The notes below the pieces were generated by a model. That model saw nothing but the letters and a program-made list of their open reading frames with translations. It ran no database searches and was not told the origin of the DNA. This document shows, piece after piece, positions 1 through 5,057 of a DNA stretch of 5,209 nt; within the stretch, counting starts at the first letter, position 1, and every line of letters starts with the position of its first letter. The DNA comes from Verrucomicrobia bacterium UBA1263 (GTDB lineage Bacteria; Verrucomicrobiota; Verrucomicrobiia; Limisphaerales; UBA1412), in NCBI GenBank assembly GCA_002308515.1, contig DBVN01000050.1:1-5209 (forward strand), read 5' to 3'. The position numbers and the translations under genes are program-made.

Positions 1-180
1 CAGGAGAACTATGGCTTCCATGTCACGAACCTAAATATCGCCCAGGTGAAGCGAAAACACGGTATTGACCTGAGGGAGAACTACAACAAGCCCAAGTCCC
101 CGGACAGCAGGCAGCCCGGGTGCCCGGAGAAGAAGGTGAGGGCCTGTGAGGCGGCGCTGGAGCGTTTTCAGATGATATGA
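1..180 (+). CDS. C-terminal fragment of an unrecognised protein (5' end outside window)
   Basis: Reading frame 1 is open from the first base to a TGA at 178-180, giving the last 59 residues of a protein whose start lies off the window. The tail is hydrophilic and rich in Lys, Arg, Glu and Asn. It contains NLNIAQVKRKHGIDLRENYN near its start and ends in EAALERFQMI. Two cysteines (in PGCPEKK and RACEAAL) sit 8 residues apart. I do not recognise a domain with confidence. The style resembles small conserved proteins of clostridial mobile or accessory regions, but that is an impression, not a match. No ribosome binding site or partner can be judged from this end. It is called coding because of the uninterrupted frame and its protein-like composition; only the function is open. 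Confidence 0.6.
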   Translation, partial: QENYGFHVTNLNIAQVKRKHGIDLRENYNKPKSPDSRQPGCPEKKVRACEAALERFQMI

Positions 181-269
181 GTAAACTTGTGTTCATATGT
201 CACGGCAATATCTGCACTTTTCCTTGAACCCCTTGTATTTACGGGATATTTGGGGAATCCGGGCGGGAA

Positions 270-289
270 TTTGGGACACTTTTGGGACA
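270..289 (+). repeat. tandem direct repeat TTTGGGACA x2, 11-bp period
   Basis: TTTGGGACA occurs at 270-278 and again at 281-289, separated by two bases, so the copies lie about one helical turn apart on the same DNA face. This spacing suits a pair of protein contacts, for example an integrase/excisionase arm site or an operator. No protein in the window can be assigned to it. Confidence 0.6.
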
Positions 290-313
290 GCTCATGATCG
301 TGATATAGCTCGT

Positions 314-356
314 AACACCGGAGTAATCTCCTGATGAAGGAGTTTGCACCGGTGTT
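314..356 (+). promoter_or_regulatory. two-part hairpin just upstream of the ATPase promoter
   Basis: AACACCGG (314-321) is the exact reverse complement of CCGGTGTT (349-356). Inside it CTCC (328-331) pairs with GGAG (339-342) around the loop TGATGAA, leaving a 6-by-6 internal loop. CTCC can instead pair with GGAG at 320-323 (loop TAAT), which breaks the outer stem, so two folds exclude each other. CACCGGTG (347-354) is also a perfect 8-bp palindrome on its own. The element ends 5 bp before the -35 box of the promoter at 362. It has no T-run, so it is not a normal intrinsic terminator. It could be a DNA operator or the 3' end structure of the upstream transcript. Confidence 0.55.
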
Positions 357-361
357 TCACG

Positions 362-390
362 TTGACAGTGCCGAAAGAAAATGATACGAT
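362..390 (+). promoter_or_regulatory. sigma-A-type promoter for the ATPase gene, extended -10
   Basis: A perfect TTGACA -35 box (362-367) is followed, after exactly 17 bp, by TACGAT (385-390) as -10 box. TG at 382-383, one base upstream of the -10, makes it an extended -10. Transcription would begin near 397, leaving a leader of about 64 bases. It is the best promoter match in the window and points straight at the gene at 461. Confidence 0.8.
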
Positions 391-396
391 TCAATA

Positions 397-460
397 AACT
401 TATTCCGCCACGAAAAGGAATTTTTTAAAAACGGGGCGGTTTAAAACGAGGAGAGCATAT
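397..460 (+). promoter_or_regulatory. ATPase leader with ribosome binding site and possible fold
   Basis: GAGGAG (448-453) lies 7 bases before the ATG at 461 and fixes that start. Upstream, CCGCC (405-409) can pair with GGCGG (435-439) across an A/T-rich loop that contains a T-run and an A-run able to pair with each other. The near-repeat TTTAAAA(A)CG occurs twice, just before each of two purine-rich tracts (GGGGCGG and GAGGAG). The ribosome binding site is clear; a regulatory fold of the leader is speculative. Confidence 0.6.
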
Positions 461-1888
461 ATGATCGGAAGAGAACATGAAAAAAAGAAATTGCTCGAAC
501 GATATGAACGTCAAAAAGCTGAGTTTGTTGCCGTCTATGGGCGCAGACGTGTTGGGAAGACGTTCCTTATTGATGAGACCTTTGAAGGGAAATTTACCTT
601 TAAACATGCCGGACTTTCCCCGGTTGAAATACAAAAAAAAGGTGCTCTCACAGCTCAGCTGGATCATTTTTATTACTCGCTGCTGCGCCATGGAGTAATG
701 GTGGATCGCGTTCCCACAAGCTGGATGGAAGCGTTTTTTGTACTCGAAACATGGCTCGAGAAGGTCGATGACGGGAAGAGGCAGGTCGTGTTTATCGATG
801 AACTTCCCTGGCTTGATACACCAAGATCCGGATTTGTCACTGCGTTGGAAGGTTTCTGGAATACCTGGGGATGTCATCGGAAAAACCTTATGCTGATCGT
901 CTGCGGAAGCGCCAGTTCCTGGATCCTGGATCACCTGATCAACAATCATGGAGGGTTATACAATAGAATAACGTGCGAGATCAGACTTGCACCGTTTACA
1001 CTTGGAGAATGTGAAGCATTCTTTAAAGAAAAGCAGGTGAATCTGTCACGTTATGACATCATTCAAAGCTATATGATTTTAGGAGGCATTCCATATTATC
1101 TGGATTATTTTGAGAGAGGATTAAGTCTCGCACAGAATATTGATCTATTGTTTTTCTCTCCAGGGGCTGTTCTTGAAAATGAGTATGACAGGCTGTTTTC
1201 GTCCATTTTCAGCAATCCTTCTATGATGAAATCTATTGTCGAACTGCTGTTTTCCAGGAATGCCGGCTACACCCGGAAAGAAATCTGCGAAAAACTTCAT
1301 CTGTCTTCCGGCAGTATCATTTCTTCCAGCCTGAATGCCCTGGTCGGGAGCGGTTTTGTGATTCGTTATGTTCCTTTTGGAATGAAGAAAACAGAGGAAC
1401 ATTATAAGCTGGTCGATCCCTTCTGCCTCTTTTATCTGCATTTTCTTCATGATAAACGGAAACCGGACCCGCATTTCTGGATGCACAATCAAAACATGGC
1501 AGCCTTGAACAGCTGGAGAGGGTTTGCGTTTGAGCATGTCTGCTTTAATCATATTGATCAAATTAAACAGGCTCTTGGAATCAGCGGAGTCCGCACAACA
1601 CATTCTGCATGGTCCAAACGCGGCGATGACCCCCATGGAATGCAGATCGACCTGTTGATCGAGAGGGATGACCATGTCGTAAATGCTTGTGAAATCAAAT
1701 TTTACAGTGGTGAGTTTACAGTAGATAAGGCTTATGACCGAATCCTGAGAAACAGACAGCTGCTTCTTGCGAAGTACCTTTCGCCCAAGATTTCTATCTA
1801 CCCGACCCTCATAACGACCTATGGGCTGACGAAAAATGAATACAGCGGCTTTTTTGTCAGTGTCGTGACGATGGACGATCTGTTTTGA
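461..1888 (+). CDS. P-loop ATPase with C-terminal PD-(D/E)XK-like domain (archaeal-type ATPase / DUF234 class)
   Basis: This 475-residue protein starts with MIGRE, the usual opening of this ATPase group. Walker A is GRRRVGKT (27-34) and Walker B is VVFIDE (109-114), followed by LPWLD. VCGSASSW (147-154) fits the sensor-1 strand, and GGLYNRI (164-170) the conserved stretch with a possible arginine finger. LGGIPYYLDYF (207-217) is the typical end of the ATPase part. Residues about 255-320 look like a winged helix (TRKEICEKLHLSSGSIISSSLNALV, described here in two parts: the first helix near 271-280 and the recognition helix near 284-295). The C-terminal part has Glu358, Asp397 and Glu411-x-Lys413, the layout of a PD-(D/E)XK nuclease-like fold. 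No signal peptide or membrane segment is seen, so it should be cytosolic. Family members are widespread in archaea and anaerobic bacteria; their role is not settled. The gene has its own strong promoter and no partner gene. Family assignment is firm; nuclease activity is inference. Confidence 0.92.
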   Translation: MIGREHEKKKLLERYERQKAEFVAVYGRRRVGKTFLIDETFEGKFTFKHAGLSPVEIQKKGALTAQLDHFYYSLLRHGVMVDRVPTSWMEAFFVLETWLEKVDDGKRQVVFIDELPWLDTPRSGFVTALEGFWNTWGCHRKNLMLIVCGSASSWILDHLINNHGGLYNRITCEIRLAPFTLGECEAFFKEKQVNLSRYDIIQSYMILGGIPYYLDYFERGLSLAQNIDLLFFSPGAVLENEYDRLFSSIFSNPSMMKSIVELLFSRNAGYTRKEICEKLHLSSGSIISSSLNALVGSGFVIRYVPFGMKKTEEHYKLVDPFCLFYLHFLHDKRKPDPHFWMHNQNMAALNSWRGFAFEHVCFNHIDQIKQALGISGVRTTHSAWSKRGDDPHGMQIDLLIERDDHVVNACEIKFYSGEFTVDKAYDRILRNRQLLLAKYLSPKISIYPTLITTYGLTKNEYSGFFVSVVTMDDLF

Positions 1889-1968
1889 TCCATGTTTTTC
1901 TTCATTATGCAATACCTGTGACTTTTGAGAGAATCAAGGCGGGTCAACACTTAACTACTGTTCTACTA

Positions 1969-2000
1969 CTATCTACGATAGCGCGTTCAAAGGAAAACGC
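1969..2000. repeat. two adjacent small hairpins
   Basis: CTATC (1969-1973) and GATAG (1977-1981) are complementary around the 3-base loop TAC. Immediately after, GCGTT (1983-1987) pairs with AACGC (1996-2000) around an 8-base loop. Neither is followed by a T-run on either strand, so termination is unlikely. Stems of 5 bp are weak alone; their direct adjacency is the only reason to list them. Confidence 0.35.
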
Positions 2001-2205
2001 AATACCGGGTTATCATCAAAATACTACCGGTTAAGTGGCGGCTCATTTGATGTCCGGCTTCAGCCTTTACGGTGTCGAAGTTTGTCGGGCTGTTTCACGA
2101 GGAAAAGAGAGCGACATCTTCCAGTATGTCGACCAGTTTCTAACCCCATCACTCCAGGCCGCCAAAAGTCACACAAGGCAACCGATAGTAAAACACCCCG
2201 ATTTC

Positions 2206-2224
2206 TACTACGATTTTACTACGA
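2206..2224 (+). repeat. tandem direct repeat TACTACGA x2, 11-bp period
   Basis: TACTACGA occurs at 2206-2213 and 2217-2224, one helical turn apart. A related word, TACTACTATCTACGA, lies at 1964-1978, and TACTAC recurs at 2022-2027, so the motif is spread over the gap between the ATPase and the regulator gene. Confidence 0.5.
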
Positions 2225-2239
2225 ATGACGTCCTCGATT

Positions 2240-2255
2240 TGCCACTTTTTGCCAC
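2240..2255 (+). repeat. tandem direct repeat TGCCAC x2, 10-bp period, flanked by GATT/AATC
   Basis: TGCCAC occurs at 2240-2245 and 2250-2255 separated by TTTT. The pair is bracketed by GATT on the left and its complement AATC on the right. In spacing and A/T separator it resembles the TTTGGGACA pair at 270-289 on the other side of the ATPase gene, though the words differ. Confidence 0.45.
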
Positions 2256-2331
2256 AATCGGTTTCACTGGTAGGTATTGTAATTGGACGATTTGATGATA
2301 GTAATCCAAATAGAGGATTAAGGGACAGCTA

Positions 2332-2361
2332 TTTACCAGCCATCAAGAATCATCGAATAAT
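2332..2361 (+). promoter_or_regulatory. candidate promoter of the cdaR-type gene
   Basis: TTTACC (2332-2337, 4 of 6 to consensus) is followed after 18 bp by AATAAT (2356-2361, 5 of 6), putting the start of transcription near 2368 and giving a leader of about 40 bases. It is the best pair I find in the 110 bases before the gene. An inverted repeat, ATCATC (2349-2354) and GATGAT (2362-2367), brackets the -10 box with a 7-bp spacer, so a bound protein there would block the polymerase. Confidence 0.5.
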
Positions 2362-2408
2362 GATGATATTTCGCTGCAGATCTTAAACAAACGCAGGAGA
2401 CCACGAAC

Positions 2409-3578
2409 ATGATCGAACGGGAATTGGCCGCCAAACTGATCGAGCAGATCACCCAACATACAGAATACAATATTAATATTATGGATGAATCCGGCATCAT
2501 CATCGCCAGCCGCGATTCGAAGAGAGTAGGAACGTACCACGCGGTAGCAGAACGCATTATCCACGGACCGCAGGACACCATCGTGATTCATGATGAAAAG
2601 GAGTTCCCCGGCGTCAAGCCCGGCATCAATATGGCGATCATGCATGAGGGACGAAAGGAAGGGGTCGTTGGCGTGACCGGCGATCCCGAGCGCATCCGTG
2701 ATGTCGCCATGATCACCAGAATGGCAATGGAAGCCATGCTCCGATATGAGAAGCAGCAGGAATCCATCCGCCTGAGAAAAAGCAAAAAAGAACATTTCCT
2801 TACTCTGTTGACACAGCAGGAATTTGCGGATTCAAAAGAGATCCGGACGGTCGCAAGACAGCTTGAGTACGACGAGTCGCTCGTGCGGGTGCCGATCCTG
2901 TGCCGATTGAGAAATAGACAAAAGCCTTCCGGCAATGCCGATGGATCAGGTTCCGTACCGGATCCGTCAGCTGCCCTGGAGGCCTTGCGCCGCGGTAAAG
3001 GGCACTGGCTTCAGGATTTCAGCTTTGTAATGGACGACACGCACATTCTTGTGTTCAAAACAGTGAAAACGGGCGGGAAACACGGCTTTACCACTTACAG
3101 GGAAGAGATCAGGGAATACTTGGAAAGCATCAGGAAATGGCTGCGTGGATATGGCACGGAAGCGATTTTCTTCGTCGGATCATTTCAAAACAATTTCACC
3201 AGATACTATTACGCGTTCAGGCACTGTAAATGGCTGGAGTCCCATGTCCAGGATCCGGACGAGATCGAGTATTTTATGGATTACGTCAAGGAGTATTTCC
3301 GATCTCTTATTCAGGAAAAGGAACTCCAGCAGATTTTCGTTGTCTATAAACAGATGATGGGGCCAAGCACGTGTGAACAGTATACAGAAATGATGAAGGC
3401 GCTCGAAGAAACCAACTACAACCTCTCGGAGGCTGCGAAAAAGCTGTATATCCATAAAAATACCCTGATTTACCGGTTTAATAAGATGAAGGACCTTCTG
3501 GGCACTGATCCGATCAATAGTTCCATGGACCGCGCATTTATGGAATACCTGTATATGTATTTGGCTTTTGATAAATAG
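2409..3578 (+). CDS. cdaR: CdaR-family transcriptional regulator (sugar diacid / glycerate regulator)
   Basis: This 389-residue protein, close to the usual 370-390 of CdaR, has three parts. Residues 1 to about 135 form the putative sugar-diacid recognition domain: IMDESGIIIASRDSKRVGTYH (24-44, here cited by position), FPGVKPGINMAI (66-77) and the hallmark VVGVTGDPERIRDVA (86-100). The middle (about 150-310) is the variable region of CdaR/PucR proteins, with a Gly/Ser/Pro-rich linker at 172-188. Residues about 325-385 are the PucR-type helix-turn-helix, with NLSEAAKKLYIHKNTLIYRF (338-357) as its core. AGGAG at 2395-2399 lies 9 bases before the ATG and supports this start. E. coli CdaR activates genes for glucarate, galactarate and glycerate use; here the downstream glycerate kinase and permease are the obvious targets. 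The effector is not determined by sequence. The gene ends in its own terminator, so it is transcribed separately from its targets. Confidence 0.93.
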   Translation: MIERELAAKLIEQITQHTEYNINIMDESGIIIASRDSKRVGTYHAVAERIIHGPQDTIVIHDEKEFPGVKPGINMAIMHEGRKEGVVGVTGDPERIRDVAMITRMAMEAMLRYEKQQESIRLRKSKKEHFLTLLTQQEFADSKEIRTVARQLEYDESLVRVPILCRLRNRQKPSGNADGSGSVPDPSAALEALRRGKGHWLQDFSFVMDDTHILVFKTVKTGGKHGFTTYREEIREYLESIRKWLRGYGTEAIFFVGSFQNNFTRYYYAFRHCKWLESHVQDPDEIEYFMDYVKEYFRSLIQEKELQQIFVVYKQMMGPSTCEQYTEMMKALEETNYNLSEAAKKLYIHKNTLIYRFNKMKDLLGTDPINSSMDRAFMEYLYMYLAFDK

Positions 3579-3636
3579 CTGTCACATTCCCGTGGATCTA
3601 CCCGTATGTGATGCAGAAATAAAGAAGCTTTTAAGA

Positions 3637-3679
3637 ACATGCGTTTTGTTATCTAATAACAATTCGCATGTCTTTTTTT
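3637..3679 (+). terminator. strong rho-independent terminator after cdaR
   Basis: ACATGCG (3637-3643) pairs with CGCATGT (3665-3671). After a TT/TT mismatch, TTGTTAT (3646-3652) pairs with ATAACAA (3656-3662) around the 3-base loop CTA. The stem is followed by C and seven T (3673-3679). With 14 base pairs in two perfect blocks and a T-run, this is a textbook intrinsic terminator. It lies 58 bases after the cdaR stop and separates cdaR from the kinase gene. Confidence 0.92.
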
Positions 3680-3696
3680 ATTACCTGCAAATCTGT

Positions 3697-3725
3697 TTGA
3701 AATCCAAAAACGGTATTAACATAAA
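3697..3725 (+). promoter_or_regulatory. candidate promoter of the glycerate kinase-permease unit
   Basis: TTGAAA (3697-3702, 5 of 6 to consensus) is followed after 17 bp by CATAAA (3720-3725, 4 of 6). It lies just downstream of the terminator, where a new promoter is required. The weak -10 would suit a promoter needing an activator. Transcription would start near 3732, giving a leader of about 94 bases that contains the ATTCGGCAG repeats. Confidence 0.55.
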
Positions 3726-3762
3726 CTCAACAAAGGAAAAAGCCGGGAAAAAGAGAAAAAAC

Positions 3763-3793
3763 ATTCGGCAGACTCCTTAAACAGATTCGGCAG
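3763..3793 (+). promoter_or_regulatory. direct repeat ATTCGGCAG x2, 22-bp period: candidate regulator binding site
   Basis: ATTCGGCAG is found at 3763-3771 and 3785-3793. The copies are 22 bp apart start to start, two helical turns, so both face the same side of the DNA. They lie 33-63 bp before the kinase ATG. A direct repeat of this spacing would suit a dimer or tetramer of the CdaR-type protein. If the promoter at 3697-3725 is used, the site is downstream of the start point, which would favour repression or a leader role; a different promoter would change that. Confidence 0.5.
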
Positions 3794-3825
3794 TATTGGT
3801 GCAAGAAAACAAAAGGAGGGTAATC

Positions 3826-4974
3826 ATGAAACTATTATTTGCATCAGATTCTTTCAAAGGAACTGTCACCAGTGAGCAGACTGTTGAACTTCTCACGAAA
3901 GCAGCGCATGAAGTCTTTGGCCCCTGTGAGACGATCGGTGTACCGGTCGCTGACGGCGGCGAGGGGACAACGGATGCCGTGATCCTCGCCAGAAAGGGTA
4001 AAAAGGTGTATGCGCAGGTACACGGACCTCTGATGGAGACCGTGAGCGCTTACTACGGCAGGCTCAGCAATACGGAAGCCGTCCTGGAGATGGCGCAGGC
4101 GTCCGGTCTTCCGATGGTTCCGGAAAACCTCCGGAATCCCCTCAACACGACGACTTACGGTACAGGTGAGCTGGTAAAGGCCGCACTGGAAGCCGGATAC
4201 ACGGATATCTCCATCGCGATCGGAGGTTCCGCGACCAACGACGGTGGAATGGGCTTTGCAAGCGCGCTTGGCATCCGCTTTCTTGATTCGGAGGGGAACC
4301 TTCTGGAAGGAAAAGGGAGCGAACTGGAAAAGGTTGCCCATATCGATGTCAGCGGATTGAATGAGAAAGCAAAAGCTGCGCACTTCACCGTTATGTGCGA
4401 CGTCACAAACCCGCTGTGCGGTAAGGACGGTGCGACCTATACGTTCGGCAAACAAAAAGGCGGCACGCCTGAGATCCTGGACCACCTGGAAAAAGGTATG
4501 TGCAATTACCGCGACGTGATCATAAAAGAGTTCGGTGTAAACCCCGATGACACACCGGGAACCGGTGCTGCCGGAGGACTTGGCGCTGCACTTAAGATAT
4601 TCTTGAATGCGGAGATGAAATCCGGTATCGAAACCGTTCTGGACCTGATCGATTTCGACAGCCTTCTGGATCAGGTGGATCTGGTCGTCACGGGAGAGGG
4701 AAGAACGGACTGGCAGAGCTGTTTTGGCAAAGTAATGCAGGGTGTTGGGGACCGCTCAATGAAACACGGGATCCCGGTAACAGCTCTGTGTGGTGGCCTT
4801 GGCAAAGGGTATGAACAGATTTATGAGCACGGGATCGACTCCATCATGACGACGGTTGATGGTCCGATGCCGCTGTCCGAGGCGCTGGACAAAGCAGAAG
4901 ATCTCTACTACAAGGGAGCCGTCAGGATGTTCCGCATGGTTCGCGCCGGAATGAAGATACAGGTGCAGTTCTAA
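3826..4974 (+). CDS. glxK: glycerate 2-kinase (type 1, GlxK/GarK family)
   Basis: The enzyme phosphorylates D-glycerate with ATP to 2-phosphoglycerate, feeding lower glycolysis; it is cytosolic. The 382 residues match the family's usual 375-385. Family signatures appear in order: MKLLFASDSFKGT at the start (SDSFKG 7-12), PVADGGEGT (40-48), LNTTTYGTGEL (106-116), IGGSATNDGGMG (132-143), DVTNPLCGKDGATYTFGKQKG (192-212, by position), GTGAAGGLGAAL (245-256) and VVTGEGRTDWQS (287-298) followed by GK. All the expected conserved blocks are present, so the enzyme should be active. The ATG at 3826 is chosen because AGGAGG (3814-3819) lies 6 bases before it and the family begins at this methionine; an upstream TTG at 3796 would put the ribosome binding site inside the gene. 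The permease follows 83 bases downstream. Function is known from the family; the 2-kinase product is inferred from the GlxK/GarK type. Confidence 0.97.
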   Translation: MKLLFASDSFKGTVTSEQTVELLTKAAHEVFGPCETIGVPVADGGEGTTDAVILARKGKKVYAQVHGPLMETVSAYYGRLSNTEAVLEMAQASGLPMVPENLRNPLNTTTYGTGELVKAALEAGYTDISIAIGGSATNDGGMGFASALGIRFLDSEGNLLEGKGSELEKVAHIDVSGLNEKAKAAHFTVMCDVTNPLCGKDGATYTFGKQKGGTPEILDHLEKGMCNYRDVIIKEFGVNPDDTPGTGAAGGLGAALKIFLNAEMKSGIETVLDLIDFDSLLDQVDLVVTGEGRTDWQSCFGKVMQGVGDRSMKHGIPVTALCGGLGKGYEQIYEHGIDSIMTTVDGPMPLSEALDKAEDLYYKGAVRMFRMVRAGMKIQVQF

Positions 4975-5057
4975 ACAGACGTTAGTTAACAAATATGATT
5001 TGTTCTGATCCGCTCTTATCTATATGAAATGCGGTCTGACCCAGAAAGGAGAAAAAC
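4975..5057. promoter_or_regulatory. spacer between kinase and permease with a small inverted repeat
   Basis: AACAAAT (4988-4994) and ATTTGTT (4998-5004) form a perfect A/T-rich hairpin with loop ATG. It has no G/C stem or T-run, so it should not stop transcription, and the two genes are probably co-transcribed. A second pair, CCGC (5010-5013) and GCGG (5031-5034), could close a larger loop. AAAGGAG (5045-5051) is the ribosome binding site of the permease, 6 bases before its ATG. Confidence 0.45.

Larger units (their letters stand above)
181..361. other. non-coding stretch with tandem repeat and hairpin, possible mobile-element end
   Basis: No frame here looks like a gene. The left half holds short C-run/G-run complementarity (CCCC near 222, GGG near 243, GGGG near 252) that could fold weakly but has no T-run, so I do not call it a terminator. 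It then holds the TTTGGGACA tandem repeat and the hairpin listed separately. Tandem 9-11 bp repeats beside the end of a truncated gene are the kind of layout seen at arm-type sites of tyrosine-recombinase elements. That reading is inference, and no integrase is present in the window. Confidence 0.4.
1889..2331. other. gene-poor stretch with repeated TACTAC words, possible decayed element
   Basis: About 440 bases hold no gene I can support. An 86-codon open frame beginning with GTG at 2035 exists but follows a stop codon directly, has no ribosome binding site and matches nothing I know. The reverse strand gives only short interrupted frames. No T-run terminator follows the ATPase gene. What is visible is repeat structure: TACTAC at 1964, 2022, 2206 and 2217, the TACTACGA and TGCCAC tandem pairs listed separately, and small hairpins near 1969-2000. 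This could be a remnant of a mobile element, a recombination site or an uncharacterised RNA; the sequence alone does not decide. Confidence 0.4.

Noticed and set aside
1145..1912. Long antisense open frame across the ATPase gene
   Set aside because: It is a shadow of a gene with clear motifs on the other strand and gives no recognisable protein.
1909..2006. 8-bp direct repeat GCAATACC, 90 bp apart, as a target-site duplication
   Set aside because: A repeat of this length is expected by chance in a gap of this size, and nothing between the copies looks like an insertion sequence.
3582..3611. Inverted repeat TCACAT / ATGTGA just after cdaR
   Set aside because: Only 6 bp with an 18-base loop and no T-run; the real terminator lies 26 bases further on.
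3568..3780. 70-codon open frame overlapping the end of cdaR
   Set aside because: It overlaps cdaR, runs through the terminator hairpin and T-run, and has no ribosome binding site; its composition follows the A-rich leader.
3796..3825. Alternative TTG start of the glycerate kinase, ten codons upstream
   Set aside because: The strong AGGAGG at 3814-3819 would fall inside the gene, and the family starts at the MKLLFASDSFKG methionine.
3844..4485. Antisense open frame of 213 codons in the kinase gene
   Set aside because: It is a shadow of a confidently identified enzyme; no ribosome binding site or known domain.
5000..5028. Possible internal promoter TTGTTC-17-TATGAA before the permease
   Set aside because: Both boxes are weak and overlap the A/T hairpin; co-transcription with the kinase explains expression.
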